From positions 2,254,001-2,318,000 of the forward strand of contig NZ_BAABBQ010000001.1 of assembly GCF_039538045.1 (NCBI RefSeq): 64,000 nucleotides of DNA, in the 5' to 3' direction. Made by a program: the position numbers and the translations under genes. The stretch is from Sphingomonas swuensis. GTDB lineage: Bacteria > Pseudomonadota > Alphaproteobacteria > Sphingomonadales > Sphingomonadaceae. This document shows positions 1 through 10,056 of the stretch, piece after piece (position 1 is the first letter of the stretch; every line of letters starts with the position of its first letter). Below the pieces are notes generated by a model that worked only from the letters and a program-made list of their open reading frames with translations, was not told the DNA's origin and did not search any database.

Positions 1-1219
1 CGGCGCCTACGGCTATCCGATCGACGGAGTCGGCTTCCAGCAGCATTGGCATCGCGCCCGCACACTCGGCGACCCGCGTCCGATCCAGGTCTTCAACCTC
101 GAGACGATGGCGGCCTATTTCGGAAGGTTCGCGCGCACCGAGGACTATCGTCGCGACGATCTGCCGCCGGTCAATTATGCCTACCACATCGACGCGTCGC
201 GCTACGCCCGCTTCCTTCGCGGATTCGCCGAGAAGCGCGGAGTTGTCCGCCGCGAAGGACGGGTCTCGGACACTGCGCTCGACGGCGAGAGCGGGTTCGT
301 CGATTCGGTGACGATGCAGGACGGGACGGTGGTCTCCGGCGACCTGTTCGTCGATTGCTCGGGCTTTCGCGGACTGCTGATCGAGCAGGCGCTCAAGACC
401 GGATACGAGGACTGGCGCCACTATCTACCCTGCGACCGCGCGGTCGCCCTGCCCTGCCTTCGCGAGGACGGCTCGCCGCCCGCTCCGTTCACCCGCGCGA
501 CCGCCCATTCGGCGGGATGGCAATGGTGCGTCCCGCTCCAGCAGCGCAACGGCAACGGCCATGTCTATTGCAGCGAGTATCTGTCCGACGACGCGGCGCT
601 CGAGACGCTCACCGGAAACCTCGCGGGCAAGCCTCAGGCCGACCCCAACTTCCTTCGCTTCACCACCGGCCGGCGTAAGAAATTCTGGAACGGCAACGTC
701 GTCGCTTTGGGCCTTGCCGCCGGCTTCATGGAGCCGCTCGAATCGACCTCGATCCACCTCATCAACACCGGCGTGAACAAGCTCATCTCCCTGCTTTCGC
801 TGAAGGGCATCACGCCGGTCCAGGAAGAAGCGTTCAACCGCCTCACGACCAAGGAATATCTGCGTATCCGCGACTTCCTGGTGCTCCATTACAATGCGAC
901 CGCGCGCACCGATTCCGACTTCTGGAATCACGTTCGGACGATGGACGTGCCCGACACGCTGACCGAGAAGGTCGAGCTGTTCCGGATGAACGGCCAGATC
1001 TTCCGCGAGGAGGACGAATTGTTCACCGAGACCAGCTGGGCAGCGGTGATGATGGGCCAGGGAATCGGGATGGAAGGGCATAACCCGATGGCCGCGCGCA
1101 TCCCCCAGGGCAAGCTTCGGGGTGAGTTCGACGAGATCGAGAAGTCGGTGCGCTACGTCGTCGAGCGCATGCCCGGCCACGGCGAGTATCTGGCGCAATA
1201 TTGCCCGGCAGCCGCGTAA
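1..1219 (+). CDS. Flavin-dependent halogenase, tryptophan 7-halogenase family (3' part)
   Basis: The reading frame is open from the first base and stops at TAA 1217-1219, so about 405 C-terminal residues are present and the N-terminal FAD-binding glycine motif lies outside the window. Two family signatures are visible: GWQWCVP at 515-535, which matches the halogenase motif WxWxIP with Val for Ile, and GFMEPLEST near 721-750, the conserved stretch close to the flavin and active-site tunnel. These enzymes use reduced FAD, O2 and a halide to halogenate tryptophan or other electron-rich rings. Sphingomonads often carry several copies of unknown substrate. Nothing nearby identifies the substrate here, since the next genes are a porin and kdp. 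The family call is firm; halogenation in vivo is inferred. Confidence 0.88.
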   Translation, partial: GAYGYPIDGVGFQQHWHRARTLGDPRPIQVFNLETMAAYFGRFARTEDYRRDDLPPVNYAYHIDASRYARFLRGFAEKRGVVRREGRVSDTALDGESGFVDSVTMQDGTVVSGDLFVDCSGFRGLLIEQALKTGYEDWRHYLPCDRAVALPCLREDGSPPAPFTRATAHSAGWQWCVPLQQRNGNGHVYCSEYLSDDAALETLTGNLAGKPQADPNFLRFTTGRRKKFWNGNVVALGLAAGFMEPLESTSIHLINTGVNKLISLLSLKGITPVQEEAFNRLTTKEYLRIRDFLVLHYNATARTDSDFWNHVRTMDVPDTLTEKVELFRMNGQIFREEDELFTETSWAAVMMGQGIGMEGHNPMAARIPQGKLRGEFDEIEKSVRYVVERMPGHGEYLAQYCPAAA

Positions 1220-1360
1220 GAGAGGCCACTCACGCTGGGCGGCATGCCCGCCTGGCTCTTGCACGAAAGTTTTACGGTTCCGGCGTTTCGCCACATGGCA
1301 TTGTAACGGCACCATTCGCCATCTGACCTTCCGTCGGCCACCCGGCCCCCGGAGTCCACG

Positions 1361-2116
1361 ATGCGTGTTTTCGATCACCTGACCACGGCTGCGATCCTTG
1401 CCGCAGCCTTTCCCCTGCGGGCCGCGGCCCAAACCCCCGGGGAGCCCACAAAGCCTCCGCTGAGCGTGACCGGCGGCACCAGCCTCGTGTCGCAATATCG
1501 GTTCCGCGGCATTTCGCTTTCGGACGAGAAAGCCGCCGTCCAGGGCACGATCAACCTCACCCATCGGAGCGGCGCCTATGCCGGTGCTTGGGCGTCGTCG
1601 CTCGACGGCTTCGGCGAGCTTGGCGGGTCCAATCTCGAGCTCGACCTCTACGGCGGCTACAAGCTTCCGGTCGGCAAGGCGACGCTCGACGCGGGCCTGC
1701 TCTATTACGCTTACCCCGGCAGCAAGGGCGGCACGTTCGAGTTCTTCGAGCCCTACGCCAACGTCAGCTTTCCGGTCGGACCCGCGACCACCAAGGTCGG
1801 CGCGGCCTTCGCGCCTGCGCAGAAGGCGATTGGTGGCAACAGCAACCTCTACCTCTTCAACGACACCAGCCTGCCGATCGCGGGCACCCCGGTCAGCCTG
1901 ACCGGCCACGTCGGTTGGTCGAAGGGCGACACCACGCTGACTCCGGGCGGAAGCTACCTCGACTGGTCGCTCGGCGCGGCCGCGAGCTGGCGGAATCTCA
2001 CCGCAGGCATTGCCTATGTCGATACGGACATCGGCGCTGCAGACGCTCGCCGCGCCGGCGCCACGAAGACCATCGTCGACGGCGCGGTCGTGCTGTCGCT
2101 CGGCGCCAGTTTCTAA
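1361..2116 (+). CDS. TorF-family putative outer-membrane porin
   Basis: The 251-residue product begins with a signal peptide (hydrophobic stretch ending AAAQ near residue 24). It continues as a beta-rich protein containing [12 protein letters not shown], a hallmark of the uncharacterised TorF (gcw_chp) family found in proteobacterial outer membranes. The C-terminus is aromatic (GASF), as expected of an outer-membrane barrel. It lies 14 bases upstream of kdpF on the same strand, so it probably heads the kdp transcript and may admit K+ or another solute under the same conditions. The 141-base upstream gap is locally AT-richer (1273-1325) and probably holds the promoter, but I cannot assign a specific box. 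Family assignment is good; the transported solute is unknown. Confidence 0.82.
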   Translation: MRVFDHLTTAAILAAAFPLRAAAQTPGEPTKPPLSVTGGTSLVSQYRFRGISLSDEKAAVQGTINLTHRSGAYAGAWASSLDGFGELGGSNLELDLYGGYKLPVGKATLDAGLLYYAYPGSKGGTFEFFEPYANVSFPVGPATTKVGAAFAPAQKAIGGNSNLYLFNDTSLPIAGTPVSLTGHVGWSKGDTTLTPGGSYLDWSLGAAASWRNLTAGIAYVDTDIGAADARRAGATKTIVDGAVVLSLGASF

Positions 2117-2130
2117 GGGGCGGTGCGGAC

Positions 2131-2220
2131 ATGACCCTCGACCTTTGGCTCGGCGCGCTGACGGCCGCAGCCCTCCTCCTCTACCTGCTCGCCGTGCTCG
2201 CGCGGCCCGAGCGCTTCTGA
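2131..2220 (+). CDS. kdpF: K+-transporting ATPase subunit KdpF
   Basis: This is a 29-residue single-span membrane peptide starting [10 protein letters not shown] and ending LARPERF. KdpF is the small lipid-like stabilising subunit of the KdpFABC complex and is usually 25-30 residues long. It sits 14 bases after the porin stop and 11 bases before kdpA, in the expected operon position. The hydrophobic core (residues 5-23) followed by a basic/acidic tail fits the family. Its short length is the only reason for caution. Confidence 0.88.
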   Translation: MTLDLWLGALTAAALLLYLLAVLARPERF

Positions 2221-2231
2221 GGCCCTTTCCC

Positions 2232-3950
2232 ATGCACCACACGACCCTTGCCGGCTGGACGCTCATCGCCGGTTTCATCGCGCTGACCTTTGCCATGGCG
2301 CGTCTGTTCGGACCCTGGCTTCACCGCATCTACGAGGGGCATGCGCCGCGCCTGCTCGGCTGGCTGGCGCCGGTCGAACGCGGACTGCTTGCGCTCGGCG
2401 GCCCGGTGACCCGCGCCGAGCAGAGCTGGCGCGCCTATGCCGCGCACCTGCTCGTCTTCAATCTGCTGGGCATCGCCTTCCTGCTGCTGCTCCAGCTTGT
2501 GCAGGGCAGCCTGCCGCTCAACCCGACCGGCATGGCGGCGGTGCCCTTCCCGGTCGCCTTCAACACGGCGGTGAGCTTCGTCACCAATACCAACTGGCAG
2601 AGCTACGGCGGCGAGACGACCATGTCGCACCTGACGCAGATGGTCGGTCTGACGGTCCAGAACTTCCTTTCGGCCGCGACCGGCATGGCGGTCGCCTTCG
2701 CGCTCATCCGCGGCTTCGCCCGGCGGGAGAGCGGCTCGCTCGGCAATTTCTGGGCCGACCTCGTCCGCTCGACCCTCTACCTCCTGCTTCCCATGGCGCT
2801 CGCCTACGCGCTGGTGCTGGTCGCGCTCGGCGTGCCGCAGACGTTCGCCGGCTCCGCCGTCGCCGACACGCTGGAGGGCGCCCGCCAGACAATCGCGCTC
2901 GGCCCCGTCGCAAGCCAGGAAGCGATCAAGATGCTCGGCACCAACGGGGGCGGCTTCTTCAACGCCAACAGCGCCCATCCTTTCGAGAACCCCGGCGCGC
3001 TCAGCAACCTGCTGCAGATGCTGTCGATCTTCGCACTCGGCGCCGGCCTCACCTGGTGCTTCGGCAAGGCGATCGGCAACACCCGCCAGGGCTGGGCCAT
3101 CCTCACCGCGATGATGCTGCTGTTCACCGCCGGCGCCAGCGTGACCTACATCGCCGAAGCGTCGGGCAATCCGATCCACCAGGCTGCCGGGATCGATCCG
3201 GCTGCAGGCAACATGGAAGGCAAGGAGACCCGCTTCGGGATCGCCGCCTCGGCGCTCTTCGCGACCGTCACCACGGCGGCCTCGTGCGGCGCGGTCAACG
3301 CGATGCACGACAGCTTCACCGCGCTCGGCGGGCTGGTGCCGATGTTCAACATGCAACTCGGCGAAGTGATCGTCGGAGGCGTCGGCGCGGGCCTCTACGG
3401 GATGCTCCTCTATGTCATCCTTGGCATCTTCATTGCCGGGCTCATGGTCGGCCGAAGCCCCGAATATGCCGGCAAGAAGATCGAGGCGCGCGAGGTCAAG
3501 CTGGCGGTGCTCGCCATTGCGGTCTTGCCGCTGTTCATCCTCGGACTGACGGCGCTCGCGCTCGTCCTTCCAGCCGGGCTCGAGGGGCTCCAGGAAAGCG
3601 GCCCGCACGGGCTCAGCGAGGCACTCTATGCCTACACTTCTGCGGTCGCGAACAACGGGTCGGCCTTCGGAGGCTTGACCGCGAGCAACGGCTGGTGGGC
3701 CTACACGCTGGCGCTTGGAATGTTCGTCGGGCGCTTCGCCATCATCGTGCCGGTGCTGGCGATCGCCGGAAGTCTCGCCGCCAAGCGCCACGTGCCCGAG
3801 GGCGCCGGCTCCTTCCCGACCACCGGTCCGCTGTGGATCGGGCTCCTCGCCGGGCTGGTGCTGGTGTTCGGCGGCCTGACCTTCCTCCCGAGCCTCGCGC
3901 TTGGCCCCGTCGCCGATCATCTCGCGATGATCAGCGGCCAAACCTTCTGA
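2232..3950 (+). CDS. kdpA: K+-transporting ATPase channel subunit KdpA
   Basis: The 572-residue polytopic membrane protein is the K+-selective channel-like subunit of the KdpFABC P-type ATPase. All four selectivity-filter segments are recognisable: [38 protein letters not shown] and NNGSAFGG. Length is close to the E. coli protein (557). The ATG at 2232 gives the usual N-terminal hydrophobic start and follows kdpF by 11 bases; kdpB starts 14 bases after the stop. KdpA passes K+ to KdpB through an internal tunnel, giving ATP-driven uptake at very low external K+. Confidence 0.97.
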   Translation: MHHTTLAGWTLIAGFIALTFAMARLFGPWLHRIYEGHAPRLLGWLAPVERGLLALGGPVTRAEQSWRAYAAHLLVFNLLGIAFLLLLQLVQGSLPLNPTGMAAVPFPVAFNTAVSFVTNTNWQSYGGETTMSHLTQMVGLTVQNFLSAATGMAVAFALIRGFARRESGSLGNFWADLVRSTLYLLLPMALAYALVLVALGVPQTFAGSAVADTLEGARQTIALGPVASQEAIKMLGTNGGGFFNANSAHPFENPGALSNLLQMLSIFALGAGLTWCFGKAIGNTRQGWAILTAMMLLFTAGASVTYIAEASGNPIHQAAGIDPAAGNMEGKETRFGIAASALFATVTTAASCGAVNAMHDSFTALGGLVPMFNMQLGEVIVGGVGAGLYGMLLYVILGIFIAGLMVGRSPEYAGKKIEAREVKLAVLAIAVLPLFILGLTALALVLPAGLEGLQESGPHGLSEALYAYTSAVANNGSAFGGLTASNGWWAYTLALGMFVGRFAIIVPVLAIAGSLAAKRHVPEGAGSFPTTGPLWIGLLAGLVLVFGGLTFLPSLALGPVADHLAMISGQTF

Positions 3951-3964
3951 AGGACGCACTCCCC

Positions 3965-6004
3965 ATGTCCCGCACCGTCTCGGAACCGACCTCGATGTTC
4001 AGCGCCGCGCTCGTCCTGCCGGCGCTCGTCGAGAGCATCCGCAAGCTCGATCCTCGCCAGCTCGTCCGCAACCCCGTGATGTTCACCACGGGCGTGGTCG
4101 CGCTGCTCCTCACCGCTCTGCTCGTCACTGGCCACGGCACCGGGAGCATCGCCTTCCAGGTTCAGCTCGTCGCCTGGCTGTGGCTGACCGTCCTGTTCGG
4201 CAATTTCGCCGAGGCGCTGGCCGAGGGCCGTGGCAAGGCGCAGGCCGCTTCGCTCCGCGACACCAAGTCGCAACTGTGGGCCAAGCGCCTGCTCGGCGTC
4301 GGCGACACCTACGGCAAGATCCCCGCCACCCAGCTGATGGTGGACGAGATCGTGCTGGTCGAGACCGGCGACCTCATCCCGGCCGACGGCGAGGTCGTGG
4401 CGGGCGTCGCGTCGGTCAACGAGGCGGCAATCACCGGCGAATCTGCCCCCGTCATCCGCGAGGCCGGCGGCGACCGGTCGGCGGTGACCGCCGGGACAAG
4501 GGTCATCTCCGACTGGATCAAGGTGCGGGTGACGCAGGAGCCGGGCGAAGGCTTCCTCGACCGGATGATCGCGCTGGTCGAAGGGGCGTCGCGACAGAAG
4601 ACCCCGAACGAGGTCGCGCTCACCATCCTGCTCGTCGGGCTGACCATCATCTTCCTCATCGCGGTCGCGACCATTCCCGGCCTCGCGGCCTATTCGGGCG
4701 GGACAATCGGCGTGCCGCTGCTGGCGGCGCTTCTGATCACGCTCATCCCGACCACGATCGCAGCCCTTCTCTCGGCCATCGGGATCGCCGGGATGGACCG
4801 GCTGGTGCGATTCAACGTGCTCGCCAAGTCGGGTCGCGCGGTCGAGGCCGCTGGCGACATCGATGTCCTGCTCCTCGACAAGACCGGAACGATCACGCTC
4901 GGCGACCGCCACGCCACCGAGTTCCGCCCGCTTGCCGGGGTCAGCGATGCCCAGCTTGCCGAAGCGGCCTATCTCGCCAGCCTCGCCGACGAGACGCCCG
5001 AGGGCCGCTCGGTCGTCGCGCTGGCGCAGGAGCGCTACGGAGTGGCTCCGCGCGCGATGCCGGCCGGCGCCGAAGTCATCCCCTTCACCTCGCAGACCCG
5101 CCTAAGCGGGCTTCGCATCGATGGCCGGCGGCTCGAAAAGGGCGCGGTCGACTCGATCCTCAAGGCCGCCGGCGGCGCGGACAGCCCGGCCGCGACCGAA
5201 CTCAAGCGGATCACCGACGAGATCGCCCGCAGCGGTGGCACCCCGCTGGCCGTGGCGGAGAACGGCCGCCTGCTCGGCGCGCTGCACCTCAAGGACATCA
5301 TCAAGGCCGGGATGCGCGAACGCTTCACCCAGCTTCGTGCGATGGGGATCCGGACGGTGATGATCACCGGCGACAATCCCCTCACCGCCGCCTCGATCGC
5401 GGCCGAGGCCGGGGTTGACGACTTCCTCGCCGAGGCCACTCCAGAGGACAAGCTTGAGCTCATCCGAAAGGAGCAGACCGGCGGGCGGCTGGTGGCGATG
5501 TGCGGCGATGGGACCAACGACGCGCCCGCACTCGCCCAGTCCGACGTCGGGATCGCGATGAACACCGGCACCCAGGCCGCGCGCGAGGCGGGCAACATGG
5601 TCGACCTCGACAGCGACCCAACCAAGCTCATCGAGGTGGTCGGGCTCGGCAAGCAGTTGCTGATGACCCGCGGCGCGCTCACCACCTTCTCGGTCGCCAA
5701 CGACGTCGCCAAATATTTCGCGATCATCCCGGCGATCTTCGTCGCGCTCTATCCGACGCTCGGCATGCTCAACGTGATGCGGCTCGGGAGCAGCGAAAGC
5801 GCGATCCTCAGCGCGATCATCTTCAACGCGCTGATCATCCCCCTGCTGGTGCCATTGGCGCTCAAGGGAGTGCGCTACCGGCCCGCGCCGGCCGGCGACA
5901 TCCTTCGCCGCAACCTCGCCGTCTACGGGCTCGGCGGCCTCGTCGCCCCATTCGTCGGAATCAAGCTCATCGATATGGCCGTCGTCGGCCTGCACCTCGC
6001 CTGA
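3965..6004 (+). CDS. kdpB: K+-transporting ATPase catalytic subunit KdpB
   Basis: This 679-residue P-type ATPase subunit hydrolyses ATP for the KdpFABC pump. The phosphorylation motif DKTGT places the catalytic Asp at about residue 305 (nt 4877). The actuator motif TGES has its Ser at about residue 160, equivalent to E. coli Ser162, whose phosphorylation switches the pump off. The hinge motif [10 protein letters not shown] follows near 5503. Hydrophobic segments flank the cytosolic loops as in the family, and the length matches E. coli (682). It is co-directional with kdpA and kdpC. Confidence 0.98.
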   Translation: MSRTVSEPTSMFSAALVLPALVESIRKLDPRQLVRNPVMFTTGVVALLLTALLVTGHGTGSIAFQVQLVAWLWLTVLFGNFAEALAEGRGKAQAASLRDTKSQLWAKRLLGVGDTYGKIPATQLMVDEIVLVETGDLIPADGEVVAGVASVNEAAITGESAPVIREAGGDRSAVTAGTRVISDWIKVRVTQEPGEGFLDRMIALVEGASRQKTPNEVALTILLVGLTIIFLIAVATIPGLAAYSGGTIGVPLLAALLITLIPTTIAALLSAIGIAGMDRLVRFNVLAKSGRAVEAAGDIDVLLLDKTGTITLGDRHATEFRPLAGVSDAQLAEAAYLASLADETPEGRSVVALAQERYGVAPRAMPAGAEVIPFTSQTRLSGLRIDGRRLEKGAVDSILKAAGGADSPAATELKRITDEIARSGGTPLAVAENGRLLGALHLKDIIKAGMRERFTQLRAMGIRTVMITGDNPLTAASIAAEAGVDDFLAEATPEDKLELIRKEQTGGRLVAMCGDGTNDAPALAQSDVGIAMNTGTQAAREAGNMVDLDSDPTKLIEVVGLGKQLLMTRGALTTFSVANDVAKYFAIIPAIFVALYPTLGMLNVMRLGSSESAILSAIIFNALIIPLLVPLALKGVRYRPAPAGDILRRNLAVYGLGGLVAPFVGIKLIDMAVVGLHLA

Positions 6005-6016
6005 GGAGGCTTACAT

Positions 6017-6598
6017 ATGCTTCGCGACCTTTCGTCCGCCATCCGCCCCGCCCTCGTCCTGCTTCTGGCATTCACGCTGCTGCTGGGCCTCGTCTACCCG
6101 ATCGCCGTGACCGGCGTGGCGCAGGTCGCCCTGCCGACCCAGGCGAACGGCAGCCTTCTGCGCGAGGGCGACCGGATCATCGGCTCGAGCCTGATCGGCC
6201 AGACCTTCGCCAGCCCCCGCTATTTCCACGGTCGCCCGTCGGCCGCCGGCGACGGCTATGATGCCGCGGCATCCTCGGGTTCGAACCTCGGCCCGACCAG
6301 CGCCGACCTCAAGAATGCCATCGCCGAGCGGATCGCGGCCGCCCGGACCGAGGGCGTGTCCGGACCGGTGCCCGCGGATATGGTGACGGCAAGCGGCTCC
6401 GGGCTCGATCCCGACATTTCCCCGGCCAATGCGATGGCGCAGGTCGCGCGGGTCGCGGCGGCGCGCGGCATGGGCGTCGAGGCGCTCAGCGCCATGGTAG
6501 CGGGCTCGGTCGAGCGGCCGCTGCTCGGCGAGCCGCGGGTCAATGTCCTGCTCCTCAATCGACAACTCGACCGGGCGGCGGCACAAGCCGGGCGGTGA
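6017..6598 (+). CDS. kdpC: K+-transporting ATPase subunit KdpC
   Basis: The 193-residue subunit has one N-terminal membrane segment (about residues 10-32) and a periplasmic domain with the conserved SLIGQTFASPRYFHGRPS block, as in KdpC proteins (E. coli 190). KdpC is essential for assembly and function of KdpFABC. It lies 12 bases after kdpB, preceded by GAGG. Its stop codon overlaps the GTG start of kdpD by four bases (GTGA), which suggests translational coupling from pump to sensor. Confidence 0.96.
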   Translation: MLRDLSSAIRPALVLLLAFTLLLGLVYPIAVTGVAQVALPTQANGSLLREGDRIIGSSLIGQTFASPRYFHGRPSAAGDGYDAAASSGSNLGPTSADLKNAIAERIAAARTEGVSGPVPADMVTASGSGLDPDISPANAMAQVARVAAARGMGVEALSAMVAGSVERPLLGEPRVNVLLLNRQLDRAAAQAGR

Positions 6599-9255
6599 AC
6601 GCCGGCGATGCCCCTCGACCCTCCCCCGACGCGCTGCTGCGGCAGGTGCGGCGGGACGAGCGCGGGCGCCTCAAGGTCTACCTCGGTGCCTCGCCGGGGG
6701 TCGGCAAGACCTACGAGATGCTGGCGGACGCGGCCGGTCTGAGTCGCGCCGGGGTCGACGTGGTGATCGGCGTGGTCGAGACCCACGGCCGGGCCGAGAC
6801 GACGGCGCTGACCGCCGGTTTCGAGATCCTCCCCCGCCAGACACTGGCCTATCAGGGCCGCCAGCTCGAGGAGATGGACCTCGACGCGCTGCTTGCCCGG
6901 CGTCCGGCCTTGGCGCTGGTCGACGAGCTCGCGCACACCAATGCGCCCGGAAGCCGCCATCCCAAGCGCTATCAGGATGTCGAGGAGCTGCTCGCGGCGG
7001 GGATCGACGTCCACACGACGGTCAACATCCAGCATGTCGAGAGCCTCAACGACCTCGTCGCCTCCTTCACCAGGGTACGGGTTCGCGAGACCGTGCCCGA
7101 CAGCATCATCGAGCAGGCCGAGCTCGAGGTCGTGGACCTTCCGCCCGACGAACTCATCCAGCGCCTGAAGGACGGCAAGGTCTATGTGCCGGACGAGGCC
7201 TCGCGCGCGCTCGGCCACTTCTTCTCCCGCTCCAACCTGTCGGCGCTGCGCGAGCTCGCCCTGCGCCAGGCCGCGCAGCGAGTGGACCGCGACATCCTCG
7301 TCGACACGGCGGCGGGCGGATTGGCCGGCAAATGGGCTGCCGGCGAGCGCGTCCTCGTCGCCGTCAGCGAGCTTCCCGGTGCCGACAGCCTTGTCCGCGC
7401 GACCAAGCGGCTGGCCGATGCCCTGCGTGCGCCGTGGGTCGCCCTCCACGTCGAGACCGCGCGGACGGCGACCTTCGGCGATGTCGAGCGACAGCGGCTC
7501 GCGGCGACGATGCAGCTCGCCTCGCGGCTCGGGGGCGAGGTCGTCTCGGCACCGGCGGAGACGGTGCTCGAGGGCATCAAGCGCTACGCCGCCGACGCCC
7601 GCACCACCCAGATCGTGGTCGGCAAGTCGGCCCGCTCGCGCTGGTTCGAGCTTCGGCACGGCTCGGTGGTCGACCGGCTGGTGCGCGAGACGCCCGACAT
7701 CGCCGTGCATGTGCTGCCGCTGGTGAAAGGGGCCGCTCCCGTGCCGCAGGAGCGCCGGCCGGGCCGCTGGGGCTCTCCCGCCGGCTACTTCTGGTCCGCG
7801 CTCGCGGTCGCGGCGGTGACCGGGATCGGACACCTGGCCGGAAGCATCGGGATCGTCAGCAACATTGGCATGCTGTTCCTCGTGCCGGTCCTGATCGCGG
7901 CGATGCGCTTCGGCCTCCGGACGGGCATTGCAACGGGTGTCATTTCGAGCCTGTGCTACAACTTCTTCTTCATCCCGCCGCTCTACACCTTCACCATCGG
8001 TGATCCCGAGAATGTCGTCGCCTTCCTCGTCCTTCTCGGGGTCGCGATCGTCGTCAGCCAGCTTGCGGCGCGGGTGCAGGCGCAGGCGACCATCGCCCGC
8101 AAGAGCGCCGCGCAGAACAGCGCGCTGGCCGGGATCGCACGCAATCTGACCGGGGTCACCGACCGCATTTCCCTGGGCGAGGTGCTTGCCCGCGAGGCCG
8201 CCCAATTGCTTCAGCTGGACGCCATCTTCCTTTCACGGGACGTGGACGGCTCGGTCCGGCTCACGGCCGGCGCGCCCGCCCTTCCGCGCCTCGACACCCT
8301 CGACCTCGCAGCGGCCGAATGGGCGTTCGAGAAGAATGAGGCGACCGGCCGTGGATCGGGAACCCTGACCTCGTCCGACTGGCAGTTCCACCCGATCGCG
8401 ACCGACCGGCGGGTGCTCGCGGTCCTCGGCCTCGGCGGGACGAGCCAGGGCGATGTCCTCCGCTCGGACCAGCATCAGTTGCTGGTCAGTGTCCTCGATC
8501 AGGCCTCGCTGGCGCTCCGCAGGGTCGCGCTCGAGGAGGAGATGGCGGACGTCGCCAAGCTCCAGGAGCGCGACCGGCTCAAGGCGGCGCTGCTCTCCTC
8601 GGTCAGCCACGACCTCAGGACCCCGTTGACGTCGATCCTCGCCGCCGTTGAGGAACTCCGCCGCCGACAGGCCTCGTCCGAGACCGCGATCATCGAGCGC
8701 GAAGCCCAGCGGCTCAACCGCTTCGTCGCCAACCTGCTCGAGATGGTACGGGTGGAAAGCGGTGCGCTCGACCTCAGGCTGACCGCGGTCGACCTCACCG
8801 AAGCGGTGGCGAGCGCGGTCCACGATCTCCGCTCCGCGCTCGCCGACCATCCGCTCGAGCTTCAGGTGCCACCCAACCTGCCCCTCGTCCGCGCCGACGA
8901 GCGGCTGCTCCACCAGTGCCTCGTCAACCTGATCGAGAACGCCGCCAAATTCAGCCCGGGCGGAAGTCCGATCATCGTCGCCGGGCGGCGCACGGCGAGC
9001 GCGATCGAGCTCCAGATCATCGACGAAGGACCGGGCCTTCCGCCCGGCAGCGAGGATCGCATCTTCGAGACCTTTGCCCGCCTCGAGGGATCGGACCGGG
9101 TCGGCGGCACCGGGCTCGGACTTGCCATCGTGCGTGGCTTCGCCGGTGGCATGAACCTTACCGCGACCGCGGCCAATCGCACCGATCGCACGGGAGCGGT
9201 CTTCACCATCACCTTCCCCGAAGCCAGCCTGCTCCGGGAAACCCAGCAATGCTGA
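6595..9255 (+). CDS. kdpD: Osmosensitive K+ channel sensor histidine kinase KdpD
   Basis: The 886-residue sensor begins with GTG overlapping the kdpC stop. It has the full KdpD architecture: an N-terminal KdpD domain with Walker A GASPGVGKT (residues 31-39), a universal-stress-like region, clustered membrane spans of the DUF4118 type at about residues 398-493, a GAF-like segment, a HisKA box with SHDLRTPL (phospho-His about residue 672) and a HATPase_c domain ending with a GTGLGLAI box. It phosphorylates KdpE when K+ is limiting. Length matches E. coli KdpD (894). Encoding pump and sensor in one unit implies self-controlled expression. Confidence 0.97.
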   Translation: MNAGDAPRPSPDALLRQVRRDERGRLKVYLGASPGVGKTYEMLADAAGLSRAGVDVVIGVVETHGRAETTALTAGFEILPRQTLAYQGRQLEEMDLDALLARRPALALVDELAHTNAPGSRHPKRYQDVEELLAAGIDVHTTVNIQHVESLNDLVASFTRVRVRETVPDSIIEQAELEVVDLPPDELIQRLKDGKVYVPDEASRALGHFFSRSNLSALRELALRQAAQRVDRDILVDTAAGGLAGKWAAGERVLVAVSELPGADSLVRATKRLADALRAPWVALHVETARTATFGDVERQRLAATMQLASRLGGEVVSAPAETVLEGIKRYAADARTTQIVVGKSARSRWFELRHGSVVDRLVRETPDIAVHVLPLVKGAAPVPQERRPGRWGSPAGYFWSALAVAAVTGIGHLAGSIGIVSNIGMLFLVPVLIAAMRFGLRTGIATGVISSLCYNFFFIPPLYTFTIGDPENVVAFLVLLGVAIVVSQLAARVQAQATIARKSAAQNSALAGIARNLTGVTDRISLGEVLAREAAQLLQLDAIFLSRDVDGSVRLTAGAPALPRLDTLDLAAAEWAFEKNEATGRGSGTLTSSDWQFHPIATDRRVLAVLGLGGTSQGDVLRSDQHQLLVSVLDQASLALRRVALEEEMADVAKLQERDRLKAALLSSVSHDLRTPLTSILAAVEELRRRQASSETAIIEREAQRLNRFVANLLEMVRVESGALDLRLTAVDLTEAVASAVHDLRSALADHPLELQVPPNLPLVRADERLLHQCLVNLIENAAKFSPGGSPIIVAGRRTASAIELQIIDEGPGLPPGSEDRIFETFARLEGSDRVGGTGLGLAIVRGFAGGMNLTATAANRTDRTGAVFTITFPEASLLRETQQC

Positions 9256-9944
9256 GCGCGGCCCCGATCCTCATCGTCGACGACGAGCCCGCCATCAGGC
9301 GCCTCCTGCGCGGGGCGCTGGAGCGGTCGGGGCATGCGGTAGTCGAGGCGGAGTCGGGACGCGAGGCGCTCGGTGCCCTCGAGATCGACAAACCGGCGCT
9401 CGTTCTGCTCGATCTCGGCCTGCCCGACCGCGACGGACTCGAGCTAATCCCGCTGTTCAAGGCGCGCGCGGTCGCGGTGCTGGTGGTCAGCGCGCGCGAG
9501 GCCACCGCCGAGAAGGTCGCCGCGCTCGACCTCGGGGCCGACGACTATGTCACCAAGCCGTTCGACACCGAAGAAGTGCTGGCGCGGGTGCGGACCGCGC
9601 TCCGCCGGACGGTCTCGGCCAGCGGCGATCCACTGCTTACCATCGGCGACGTCGCGATCGACCTCGACAAGCGGCGGGTGACACGGGCTGGCGAGGACGT
9701 GCACCTGCGCCCCAAGGAATATGCCTTGCTGTCCGAACTTGCCCGCCAGCCTGGCAAGGTCCTCACCCATGCCCATCTGCTGCGAACGATCTGGGGTCCG
9801 GCGCACGAGCGCGACCTCGAATACCTTCGCGTCGCCGCGCGCGGGCTGCGCCTCAAGCTGGAGCAGGACCCCGCTTCGCCGAGGATGATCATCAATGAAC
9901 CCGCCGTGGGCTACCGGCTCAACGAGCGCTCGCCGGCAGATTGA
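9249..9944 (+). CDS. kdpE: Kdp operon response regulator KdpE
   Basis: The 231-residue OmpR/PhoB-type regulator has a receiver with VDDEP and the phospho-acceptor in LLDLGLPDRDG, the switch Lys in DDYVTKPFD, and a C-terminal winged-helix domain with LRPKEYALLSELARQPGKV. The ATG at 9249 overlaps the end of kdpD by seven bases. KdpE activates transcription of the kdp structural genes, so the target is presumably the region upstream of 1361. Assignment rests on family features plus position. Confidence 0.96.
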   Translation: MLSAAPILIVDDEPAIRRLLRGALERSGHAVVEAESGREALGALEIDKPALVLLDLGLPDRDGLELIPLFKARAVAVLVVSAREATAEKVAALDLGADDYVTKPFDTEEVLARVRTALRRTVSASGDPLLTIGDVAIDLDKRRVTRAGEDVHLRPKEYALLSELARQPGKVLTHAHLLRTIWGPAHERDLEYLRVAARGLRLKLEQDPASPRMIINEPAVGYRLNERSPAD

Positions 9945-9980
9945 GGCCATGTTCGAGGCCGGCTCGATCCGCGCCTGAAG

Positions 9981-10003
9981 GCGATTGACGGTTGCGCAAT
10001 CGC
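9981..10003. repeat. Inverted repeat between kdpE and the hybrid kinase
   Basis: GCGATTG (9981-9987) and CAATCGC (9997-10003) are perfect 7-base inverted repeats with a 9-base spacer. They lie just after kdpE and before the next gene. No T-tract follows, so this is not a clear intrinsic terminator. It could be an operator, an mRNA hairpin or chance. Confidence 0.35.
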
Positions 10004-10056
10004 GTGGGTCATGGAAACGCGCTGCAATCGATGTTCATTCCGGATTTGCCGCGCCC

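Noticed and set aside
1..1219. Halogenase as part of a natural-product cluster with the peptide/cyclase pair
   Set aside because: More than 16 kb of unrelated kdp and signalling genes separate them, and there is no shared operon, so a link would be speculation.
1239..1253. GGCGG-CATGC-CCGCC stem after the halogenase gene as a terminator
   Set aside because: The stem is only five base pairs and no T-tract follows, so termination is not supported.
425..8205. Long minus-strand frames opposite the halogenase, kdpA, kdpB and kdpD genes
   Set aside because: They mirror strongly conserved plus-strand genes, lack ribosome sites and show low-complexity charged translations.
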